Under the pieces are notes generated by a model. It was given only the letters and a program-made list of their open reading frames with translations. It made no database searches and was not told where the DNA came from. A stretch of 64,000 nt of DNA from Arctopsyche grandis. Taxonomy: Eukaryota; Arthropoda; Insecta; Trichoptera; Hydropsychidae. This document shows positions 31,830 to 43,400 of the stretch, piece after piece. The translations under genes were made by a program, and so were the position numbers. Within the stretch, counting starts at the first letter, position 1, and each line of letters opens with the position of its first letter. Where the stretch lies: positions 563,001-627,000 of the forward strand of contig NC_135366.1 in NCBI RefSeq assembly GCF_051622035.1, in the 5' to 3' direction.

Positions 31830-34035
31830 TGATAAAATCCAGTTAAAATTTCTGGTTGAATCTGGTTATTTTTTTGCTCCAAGTTGGACAATCGTTTGGG
31901 TTCACCGAATTCGCACTTTACTATTGCGGATATGAGATACTGATATTTGCTTCAATAAGTATGTATATATTATTTAATTTATTATTGATATGATGTATTA
32001 AAATGAACTCACTTTTTTGTTTGAACTTTATTACATAATTAACAAAAATTAAGTTAAAAACTTTCTTGGAATCAAAAATTTTATCTCAATACTCAATGAT
32101 TCATATTTTCTTGTAATTTCTTAAGTTTTATTTCATATTTAATTAATTATTTTTTTAATAAAATTAATAAATAAATATAATAAATTAGCGAAATCAACAT
32201 TTCCTAAATAAGCCTAAGTCGAATTTTACATTAGATTTTTTTTATTAATTAATTAGTTATTTTAAGAAATTAAATAATAAGCATTAAATTAAAATGTTTA
32301 AATATAATTTTGATTTTTTTTACTAAGTAAAAATTAATATACAATAAGCAAAAAGGTTTTGGATACACTGAGGCTTGCAAATTCATTCAATTAAAATGTA
32401 TCAATACCATTTTAATTATTTTTAATTTTTAACTAATCAAACATTAATATGTTAGTTTTAAATTAAGCAAAAAATAATCACGAATAATATATGCATAAGT
32501 GTAAATATGCAATTATAATATTAGCATGCACAATAAAACCTCATTATAACCAACTTCTAAGGTTCTAAATTATTCTCGTTATAATAAAACTGGAAACTAT
32601 ATAATATCTTTAAATTAAAACATCTAAAATATTTCTATTGAGAAAATGCAACAGCCACCCCACTCTCAATAATCAGAAAGACCTCTATCTATCTATTTCT
32701 TAAAAAAAAGCGTATCCACAAAAAAATTGGGAAAGTAGGGTAGACTGTTCTAGAAAAAACTTCAATGCCCAGATGCACGCTCACTCAAGCGACCCAAAAT
32801 CGAATTTAAGCCCTTCCTGCTTTCCCCTTTTCAAAGTGCTCAATCATAAAGTTTATCTATGGGCAGTTGTTGGCTTACCCTTAAAATGTGCTCAGATAGA
32901 TAATTGGGTAGCTGGAGATGATTGAGACTTTGAAATATGTAGCTTTGATGCACGCAGAGCACTCCAGGAGCAAATTGCTAGACAGCCTACGCTCTCAGAA
33001 GACAAGCGTCAACTAAACCTGGACTGAGAGTCACCGTTGGTATATATAATATCAACATGCAGTATCTAGATAAGTATGTATACATCGAACGAAGACAGAC
33101 ATACGTTTTTAATGTAAACACGCGTAGTGTTCACATATCGGCTAAATACCTATTCAGATCTTCTCGAATTTGCTGAACGACGCTTGGGTTCAGGGTCCAA
33201 AAAGAAATTGTAAATATTTATGTTGAATTGCACATTTGCCAAATGGTACATTCAATATCAAACGAACGTTTCTCAATCCAAATGAAAAGATACTTATCAT
33301 GAAATCATGCGAAGTGGTTAATCGTAATATGTACTTACGTATATATTATATTACGACTGTCTGCTCTAGCCTTAATATCAATAGAAACAAATATTGATAC
33401 ATTTAAAAATACTGAAAATTTTTATGATGTAGTTATCGATGAATTTTGTAAAAATATCTTCTCTATTTTTCTATCTTCCATTTGGGAGAAGAATCGCAGA
33501 TTCCTTGCGGGTCAACTCCGTTCCATCTACTTGAAATCTCTCGACATTCGTTTTCTAAACTTTTACACGCGTTTTGTCGACTATTTTTGTGTAATACATA
33601 TAAATACAATGTAATATTGTCAATATACGAGAAATAATGTGCTCATTCATAGATTTTTAAGCTACATATTAGCACACTTTACAAATATAAAAAACGTTTG
33701 AAAATCAATTCTTACTATAATATATTTTTTTAATAATCAATGTTTATCTCGTAAAATATGTAAGTATTTCCAGTGGTGTCACCCCAATTTTGGAACAAAG
33801 GTTTTCAATTTTTTTTTCAAAAAAAATATTTGAAAATAGTATGTACATTTTTTTTGTCCAAGACACTATTACATGAAAGTTCATTAAATTATCAAGTTTG
33901 GATAATTTTTAACAAAAATTATATGAATTTTTAGATTAAATTACGGGTTTCCGGAAACTTTTGATTTTTAACAACGGGTTTCCGGAAACCCATGGAAACC
34001 GTTAGACACCACTGAGTATTTCACTATGTACCTAA
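31830..34035. other. Long gene-free stretch
   Basis: Very AT-rich between 31,950 and 32,660, more mixed at 32,750-33,100. An inverted pair ACGGGTTTCCGGAAAC lies at about 33,942-33,985. No exon-like frame, including on the plus strand where the missing 5' exon of HEATR6 might lie. Confidence 0.35.
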
Positions 34036-34239
34036 CGGTTCGGTGATTATTCCGCAAAAAGCGATCTCACGCAAGTTACTAAAATCTCGATCACGGAACA
34101 TCTGGCACCCAAAAACTCCATCAATCGAAAGCTCTAAAGCGAAATATTGTACTAACGAGAACTGAGGTGCCAGATGTTTCGTGATCGAGATTTTGGTGGC
34201 TTGCGCGAGATTGCTTTTTGCGGAATAATCCGTTTACCG
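34036..34239. mobile_element. 204-bp fold-back MITE
   Basis: The left arm CGGTTCGGTGATTATTCCGC, then AAAAAGCGATCTCACGCAAG and AATCTCGATCACGGAACATC, is the reverse complement of the right arm (GAGGTGCCAGATGTTTCGTG to AATAATCCGTTTACCG). The loop is about 60 nt. A second, deleted copy is at 30,884-31,009. No target duplication is clear. Confidence 0.8.
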
Positions 34240-34386
34240 TTTACACATTTTTGAATATGTACATACATACATACATATATAAAAACTTGACAGCTAGATA
34301 CATCGAAAAATTCGACAATCGAGAAATTTCAAGTCAATGGAATAGAGCGCACTGTTTCCTTGCATATGTACATACATATGTATATG

Positions 34387-34560
34387 CAGGGCTTTTTTCT
34401 GAAAAAAAGGTGCCGGAACTCACTTCTTGTCAAGTTTTTATTAGAAAGAATTATATTCAAATTTTATTATATATATAATATTCGTTTGAAGCATTAAAAT
34501 TTCCGAGAAAAAAGGTGCCGGAACGCCGTTCCACCGCGTTACATGGGAAAAAAAGCCCTG
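34387..34560. mobile_element. 174-bp hAT-like MITE
   Basis: The ends CAGGGCTTTTTTC and, inverted, GAAAAAAAGCCCTG are terminal inverted repeats. Internal AAAGGTGCCGGAAC appears near both ends. Flanks TGTATATG and CATATATG are a near-match 8-bp duplication. No coding capacity. Confidence 0.7.
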
Positions 34561-34589
34561 CATATATGTTTGTATATGTATATGTATCT

Positions 34590-34665
34590 TAGCCATAGTG
34601 ACGGCCTGGAGTACATCTGTAATGTCATTAAAGCAAAATTCTAATAAATAAATAAATATATGTAT
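34590..34665 (+). repeat. LINE/SINE 3' tail, plus strand
   Basis: GTGACGGCCTGGAGTACATC, TGTAATGTCATTAAAGC and then (AATA)n make a typical retroposon 3' end. The rest of the element is absent. Confidence 0.5.
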
Positions 34666-35204
34666 ACCACATAATTATAGCACAATTATGTATAAAAAAT
34701 GTATATAATACACAATAGAAAATATGTTGACAAATTTAAATTGTACAATACAACTATTTAAAAATAATGTGTGGAGATGAGTGAATGCCAAATTTTCCCG
34801 ATTTAGTCCATATTCAAAATAACTGTTTTCCTTTATATTCTACTGACGTAAGTTAAATTACTGACTTTTATATAATAGGTCGTCCATAAACGACGTCACA
34901 AAGCTTTTTTATTTTTTAACCCATCATCACAAAATCTATTATTCTCTCCTTCCTCTTTCTTTTTCTATCCCCTTTGTTACAAGATATATCAAGCCGTATT
35001 CTGACCTTAGGTGGTGATATTTGATTTGCCATATATTTATTTATTTATATTTATAAAATTATAAGTAACGGTAAATTCCTTAGAGAACTGCCTAAACGTT
35101 CAGATAGGTTTTTTATTCCAAATCGATCCGTTTTCATTTAAAATTGACCCTTTTTCAATTTGAAATGAAAAAGGGTCAATTTTGGAATGAAAACTATATA
35201 TAAA

Positions 35205-36020
35205 CTAGGGTTTCTGACCCGGGTCGACCCGGGACAGAGATTTCCGGGAATTCACGGAATTTTTGTTGTCCCGTGTCCCGGGAATTCGTATCTCCAATCC
35301 CGGAAATTGGATTTAAAAAAATATACATCATTTTCACGACTACACGAAGGGAAATAATAAATCAAATACACAAAGAATCGTAAAATATTCTCAAAAATTC
35401 CCAAATATTTTCAATAGTAAAATATTCTCAAAGAACAAAACATTCTTTAAATGTTATTAACACCGTATATCCTACGGTGAAACTATTATGAAGCGAGTAT
35501 ATCCTTCTTGTATTCACAATTCCAAAATGGAAGAAACTCTTTTAGACTCGGATGAAGATGAAACAATTGTGTGTTTGACGATGAATGAATAATTAAATAA
35601 GGAGTTATCAAAGACAAATAAACAAAATAGCGTAAATAAAAATAGCCTTGACTTTAAAAAATAAATTAAAATATACATGATGACAGGAGAAAAAACCGAT
35701 AATTTAAAAAAATTGTTTTCGTCTCTTTTAACAATAAAACCAACTTCGACCGAAACTGATAGAGTTTTTTCCATTGCTGGAAATTTTTGTACCAAATCTA
35801 GAAATAGGCTTTCGGATTCAACTTTAAATAAGTTTTATAATTACATTTTTTTCCAGTTAATAGATATATTATGTATTGTTTACTTTTTTTATATTTTGTA
35901 AATAAATAAATATTTTTTACATGTATATAGAAAAAAAAAGTTTTTTTACATGTGTCCCGGGATCCTGGGAATCCCGGGAACGATCCCAGGCTCCGTCCCG
36001 TGTCCCGGGAATTGAAAAAG
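35205..36020 (+). pseudogene. hAT transposon relic with CCCGGG-rich ends
   Basis: The ends are dense in GACCCGGG/TCCCGGGAAT motifs (35,210-35,310 and 35,953-36,015). The plus-strand frame at 35,677-35,880 encodes LLTIKPTSTETDRVFSIAGN then FCTKSRNRLSDSTLNKF, the hAT C-terminal dimerisation domain (T/S-x-E-R-V-F-S...K-R-N-R-L-S). The catalytic core is missing, so this is an internally deleted or decayed hAT. Confidence 0.75.
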
Positions 36021-36542
36021 TCCGGTAATACATAAACATAATAACGATATAAACCAATCAAACATAATAACCTTTGATCAACAAACGTCATTGAGCAAAA
36101 TATGATTAAAATTGAATTTGGAAAATGGAACTTAATTTTCTAAACTCATAGTCCTACGATCGGGCCTACTTTATCTGTCGATTCCGCAATGGTCTCGATA
36201 TAAAAATAATAAATAAATAATGCTCGAAAAAAGGTTTGTTTTATTCGTAAAAGTTTTGTATGGGCGTACTGTCACTGTCATCGTCATGTGTGCAGATCGC
36301 TTAAACTTTGACAGTCAATTACAGGTTCAATAATGTTATTATTCATTATTTTTATTTAATTTTGTATACCTATTATTAATAAAATATTGAAAAGACAAAT
36401 CTACGTATTTAATTTTGAGCAAATAATGGTTTTTGTTATTTTTCTAACATAACCTCAAAATTCTATACCAATAATTAATTAAACATCCATGGATCACTCC
36501 CACATGTAACTCAAGCCTCGATGCTTAATTTGTTATTTTCAG
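36021..36542. other. Upstream of the first visible HEATR6 exon
   Basis: A retroposon-like (AATAA)n end is at about 36,200-36,220. I searched the plus strand for a start-codon exon ending at a phase-0 donor and found none I can support. Confidence 0.35.
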
Positions 36543-37421
36543 AATGCTTCCATTTCAAATTACCTACTCCAATCAACATTCCCGTTAGACCTACCATCAA
36601 CAGCAAAAATATGCAAGCAGATATGCCTTTACTTAAAATCGAACAAACCGTCAAATACAGAGAATGTAGAAATTCTCCAATGGATCATACAAGCCTTACG
36701 GCGAAACAACGGCATAGGAACTCTCGAATTATTACACGCATTGCAAAACGTACTAAAGAACAAATGCGATCAGGTGCAAGTGAGTATTCCAGCATACTTA
36801 AAATTGCACAATTTGCTCTATGATAAGTGATTCGTTGTATTGTTGCAGTGCTGCGACGAGCTCGTCGGCAAGCAAGGTTTACTCTTGAATATAATAAACA
36901 GTGAATTGAACTTTGACGCCATAAAACTCGTCGCACTAAAGTGTCTGCAAAATTTAACATATTGCCATGAAAACTTTCAAACTAAGGAAAAAAACATGTC
37001 GTTATCTGATGATCATTTGAATCAGACCGCTAAATCTGTCTTATGTTATTTATATAAAAAGAGGCATGGACATGAAGACGAAGCGACATATTGCGAGGTA
37101 GCATCGTATTAATACAATTTTCTAAACTCTTTTTAATGTTATGATAAATTTCAATTATTTTTTTAGATTATCATCTGCGTTTGTAAAATATTGATACAAA
37201 TATATTCGAACAACAACGACGTTGATAGGAATCTCGGTGAAACTATCGGCGCTTGCCGATACTGGATGTTGTATTCGCTTAAGGATAATAAATTGGAATC
37301 TCCAAAAAGAGTCACTCCGTCGCAACAAACCGTTGCCGAAATGAATACGACTTTACCTAAAAAGGGTGGGAAGGTTATACATATAGTTTCCATTAATTCA
37401 TTTAAAATATGCAAGAATTGA

Positions 37422-37452
<31 letters not shown>

Positions 37453-40400
37453 AATACTAAATTTCTATTTATTTATCAGCGTATGAAGTTACGAAGGCAT
37501 CGTAACATTAAACCAGTTTCGAATCGGAGCGAAGAATCTATAGACAATACACCGATCGATGATCGTATCGCAGGATATACTGCCGCGAATATTTGTATAG
37601 ATTCGACGAAGTTAGCCATCGGTAATAGCACTGCGATGACTAGTGACTCGGATGTGTCCGATTCGGACAACGCTAAAGGGAAAAATCTAGCTTCGCTTCA
37701 GGCCAAGATAAGATTGGCCGCGTTGAATCTCCTGTCGATAATAATAAAAGTGTGTATCGATTTTGAGCATGCTTTGAAAATGACATGTTGTTGATATTTA
37801 TTTCGTTTTTGTATAGACTACGGAAAAGCATGTTATATTCGGATATTGGTGGGCTTTGCTTCCCGATGGTAAGACGACCGACGCTTGCGATATCGGCGGA
37901 CTGGCTTTGGCCATGTTGTGGGAACCGACCGTTGCTGGACGGTCTGCCGCATTCACAGTTCTTCTGTCTTTGCTGAGTGCATCGCGGGCTTATTTACTAC
38001 AAGCTGATACTAGGTAAATTTAACAAGAGTGTGCCCATTTTTACTTTATCTACGTAGGGTTGGAATTGAACGAAAGGCTGATGTATGGGCTATGGCTGAG
38101 GAAGAGTATTTTACGATTGATTGTGAGAAGGGGATGGAAAGGGGCAGAGATGGGTTTGGTGCAAACGATCGACAAGCGCCAGACAGACTGAACCGGATGG
38201 CTGCTTTAAACGCAATTCTCGACTTCACGAATGATAGATTGCACATCAGACGACGAGTAACCTTTCGATGTGCACAGATACAATTATTAAAATTGAGTTG
38301 GATCTTTCTGGCGAGTTTAATAAGGCAAAATTCGGAAGTATCAGAAGCACAGAACGTATACAGGGTAGGTATGTCGGGACATACCTACCTCGGTATATTT
38401 CGGGTATATTTCGCTTAGTGTAAGTGCGAGCAGTGCGCACGTATAAGGTACACGAGTCGTTAATCTGTGGTTCAGTCTGTCTGGCGCTTGTCGATCGTTT
38501 GCACCGCATCGGCAGAGATATAACGGTTAGTCACAGTTGGACATGTGCTCCGCGCGGTTGGTCGCTAAACCTCCTAAACCTACATGACTGAAAACGCACG
38601 TGTTTGATCTTCACCTCAACCGCCACATCCCAACCGTGGTCCTGGACAGCGACGTCTGTCAGGATTCTCTACCACATCTATGTACGTAGTAACAATAGAT
38701 GAAGTTTTGTGATCATGCGAAAATCCGAACTCGAGACTTTGACTGTTTCGAACTCGGAATCGATCACTGATCACGTTTTCATGGTCTAGAAAAAATGTGT
38801 CCGTGTATTTTTTTAACACTGTTCGTCCTATCAAATTGAAACTTAGTATCGGTTACTGAAATTCTTATCGATATGACGTAAATTTTTTCAAATTAAGTTG
38901 ACCGGAAATGGTACCTCCCCTTATACATAGGTGTCCTCTTTTTTTTAAGTTTTTGAATTCAATTATCTCCCAAACTGCTAACCGAATCAGACTTTTTTTT
39001 ACTTGTAATAGAAATTATAAATAGTATACCCTAAGATTTTTTGAATATTTTTACCTCAACCGGAAGTAATACTTTTGCTCTAAAGAATTGAGGTTTTTTA
39101 TGTTTTTCTCAGAAACCTTTTGATTTATTGAACTGAAATTTCATATCTACAAGTTAAAGCTTAATACCAAGTCATGTATAAAATTTAGTAAGCATCCGTC
39201 AACCGGAAGTGGCAGTTTATTCTTGTTCGATTTTACTTCCACTATTTTTTTCGACCCCTTAAACATGTGTGCTCTTCACGAAAATATTCAAGTATAATTA
39301 TTGTATCAATGTGATCAAAATAAAAAAAAATTCACTAAATTTAATAAACCGGAAGTGGGATTTTTTCCTCTTAGAAAGGTAAAAAATGTTGTGGCCACTA
39401 TTCTTTCCACACCACTGAGCGTATAAAGCTGAAAATTTATATTTGTATTCTTTATGTACTCACTTAGAGCTGATACGGTTTTGGTTCATAAACCGGACAC
39501 AAAATTCATAAACCGGAATTAGTAATTTTTTTTAAAACAATATTTCATTATTTTATTTTGACCTTTTAAATTATTTTAATTTTCTTGATATTTAATGCGT
39601 ATAATATTTATAGTAATTTTAAGTGATAAAAAATTTTTGAACAAAATCCGACAACAGGAAGTAGAACTTTCGTCTTGTTTAAGTTTCTCTACATTTGCCC
39701 TCAATTTGCGAAAATGTTCTCATAACCGGTATGTGTGAACGTGTATGTATGTTTATTTATCGAATTTTGTTTTGTGACCTTCTTATATTCCTCAAATATG
39801 TACTTCAAATTCAACAATCAAAGATTTGATTGTTGAAACGGTTCCTCCGCCTACCCATTATTTTCACCATTGTCTGATAATGGTTTCAATTTGTATTGCA
39901 ACATGTCATGGCACTTTGATATAAATGAAATAAGCAGTACAATTGCCTACCTACCATGTTTTGAATTTGATTTTCCAGTAAGCACTTGACATTATCCTTC
40001 ACACCGTTCTCTGTAGCGCTCGGAATCAGCTTGGAAAACCTACACCGACTCCTATCGACGCAGCTTGCAAAAGAGAAATGCATTCCCGTACTAGTGACCG
40101 TTTTAAAATGCACCGCAGCGTGCATCCAAGCTTCTCCGTATCACAAACTTGGCGGCGCTATTCTGATGCCGATCGTCACAAACGTACGGCAACTTCTTGA
40201 GCACAACGGTGAACATCCATATGTACTATATACTATAGAAAACTTACCGGTATCATTTTGAGTTTGTAATAATGGATGAATGTTGATAGATTGGACTGTT
40301 CAAGTCGCCTCTCTCATCGTTATGGGTTGTATCATAAGCGTGAACCCTCCATTGGAACCAGTACTTGACTGTCTGAAGGAAGGAGTCGAAGATTTTCCAG

Positions 40401-43400
40401 TCTCCGTTTCGAAACTTAAAGTATCCGACGAAGTATCTGATGAAGATACACACTCAACTGATGATGAAGAGTCGAGTGTAGTTCCAAGGGATGATTTTAA
40501 ATGTCGCATAGGTGTTGATAAAATGAATTGGTTATTGAAGATTTGTTTGAAAAATCTCGGATGGACCTCTGATAAAATTGAGGTTTGAATAAAATGTTTT
40601 TTTAATAACAATAGATGAAGTTTTGTGAAAATTCAACTGATTTGTACTCGGTATCGGTCACCGATCACGTTTCGTGGTTTTTTAAATAATTTGTGTCTGT
40701 GTATTTTGGAGTCAATTCAAACACTATTAATCTTATTATACTGAAACTTTATATTGGTTAATAAAATACTGCTGCGGAGGGGCGGGATCAGGATCTAAAT
40801 GAAAGGTCAAAGTCGCTTCACAGCATTTATTCTACGATTCGGGAGGTCTACACGAAACCACCGTTTATCCCAGAATAATCTGATCTACCGTGTACCTCCT
40901 TATAAAGGACAAGTTGCCCAGCACAGCTTCTCCGATCCGTTAATATGTCTATTATTTAGGCACGTAATTGTATATTATTTACGCACGCACTCGCCTAGGT
41001 CTGTGTGAACTCCAGCGTATCCTTTGTTCGGGCACTTTAGCCTAATCCGGAGTCTCTATTGTTCATCCACAAATGTACTTAGACAGTGGATACTCTTTCT
41101 CATGTTCCCACGTTACAATACTATGTAACTGTCGGTTTTAAATTTTTAAATCGATCGGAAGTGGACTTTATAGATCTCTTTTGTATATATTTTTGGATTT
41201 TTTTATCTCAAAACCCCTGGATGGATCGAGCTGAAAATTATACACACATGTCATAATGAGAGATTTTAGAAAATGTTATTTTTTTAATATTTTTTTTCAT
41301 CAGTAAGATCATTTTTTTTACTCTTGACTTTTGAGAATTTCTCTAAAACTGAAATTTTATATCTACATACATATAAGTTTCAGATTAATATTAAATCAGC
41401 TATTATTACAATGATGCTAAAATTGTGACGGTTTTATTTTCAGGAAATCAATAAAGCAACCGTGCCGACTCGTCTGGAGTCCCTCCAGGTTCTATCAGCG
41501 ATGGCTTTGCAGTATTTCGATACGCTGCTCGTTCCATTTGTGCATATCTTAACACGAGTGCTGTCATCAGCCCTCGAAGACAACTCCACGGAGATATGCT
41601 TGCATGCAGCTAAATGCGTCGGAGCCATCGGAGATGCAATGCAAAAGTCCGGTATATAAAATCAGAAACCAGAATCCCTGAACTTTATAGCCTATTGTCG
41701 AGTTTCGGGAAAATACAATTTAATTTTATAACATTAAATAAATTTCAGAATTCTTATGCATTGAGTCTACGTTTGACACATACGTCAAATTTTGGAATAG
41801 TTTATTATGCGGCTCACTTACTAAACTGTTGCAAAGCGAGTTTCATAGTCCGGCTCGTGCCGCAGCCTGTGACTCTTTGGGAGCAATTGGTGAAAAAATG
41901 TTCGTACAGTTGGAAGACAGGCTGAAGATTCTCACCACTACGCTGCTGTTAGGATGCAGCGGAGACAGTGAAGCTCTGATCCGAGCTGCGGCAGTGAGAG
42001 CCTTAGCCGTTTGCATCATTTATCAACAATGGCGAGAGGTATACATCATTTCTTGCATGTTACTTGTATTTGATTCTGATATTCTAATCGATTGTGCGTT
42101 TTGAGGATCCGTCGCTTGTTAGTGACTGCGTTGAGACTGTTTTGAGGATATCAGCAGAACCTACGTTGGCCGTTCGAATCAAAGCGACGTGGGCTCTCGC
42201 AAACATCACCGATGCTCTTCTGTTGAACATGTCAGTTTGAAATGCATTATGGTTTGATATAAAATATGAACGATTGATGATGATGCATTTATGAATTTCA
42301 GGGATAATCCGGAGATTGAATCGATCGACGATCATATGTTTTGCAAGCTGTTGGAAGCGAGCATTACGGCTTCGAATGAGAATGATAAGGTGATGGTTTA
42401 CAAAATTAACTCATTGAAGGTTGTATGTATTTACTAACTAGTGTTTTTGATTTCAACGGGTGGCTTCGGAAAGGAATTGGATACACGAATTAAAATAAAA
42501 TTATATGTTATATATAAATATAATGTAAGGTAATTTATAGGCGCGCGCGCGTATTAATAGTAAAAAAGTCAAAATGATGAATGAATGTGTGTAATGTGTG
42601 AATATGACGCCACCCGTTCCAACTCTGGCGTTCAATATCAGGAGCACATGGCCAGAAGCTTAGGTCCCAACTTCCCCGCGACTCCAATTTGCGCCTTTTA
42701 ACACTTTTAAGCATTTTTTAGACATGCTTTCCCATCAGGGCTAGCATCTCGGCATTGGTACGACGCGCCATTCATGAGTATCTCAGCATCCTTCTGTATG
42801 TCCACAACTCAAAGGTCTGTAGGTTTTTGCACGTGGCATCTGTCAGGGTCCATGCTTCTGTCCCATATAGAAGGATGCTGAAAACGTAGCATCGTGGAAG
42901 TCTAAGTCTGAGTGCTATTCTGAGATCACGTGTGGTTAGGACATTTTTCAATTTTAAGAATGCAGCTCTTGCTCGCTCCACTCTAAGACGAATTTCCTGT
43001 TTACTTTCAGACGTTTCACCCAGATAGCACCCAAGATATCTTGAACTATCTACTTTTTCCACTTTGTATATGATAGATGACCGTATTATTTTTCCCAAAA
43101 TTTTTGACATCATCCTTCACCGTTTGATTCTTGCGCAGTTTAAAAGATTATTGTGTGATGAGCAACATGGTTTTACACCCTGTCGTTCCACTACCACTAA
43201 TCTCGCCTGCTTCACACATTTGATCATGTCTAAAGTTGACGTTGGTCAGCAAGTTGATGTAGCCTACTTTGACTTTCGTAAAGCCTTTGATCAAGTCAAT
43301 AATGACGCTCTTTTGATCAGGTTAGCTGAAGTGGGTTTTTCAACGCGTCTTCTTAAACTCTTTGCTTCTTATCTTAGTGATAGGAAGCAATTTGTTAGAT

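Noticed and set aside
36521-36823. 100-codon plus frame LPTPINIPVRPTINSKN...
   Set aside because: The +1 frame (LQWIIQALRRNNGIGTLELL) splices in phase to the next HEATR6 exon; this one does not.
38029-38418. 129-codon frame in HEATR6 intron 5
   Set aside because: Exon 5 joins in phase to the exon at 39,979, giving the conserved SFTPFS region; the frame crosses a 37-bp inverted repeat and has no domain.
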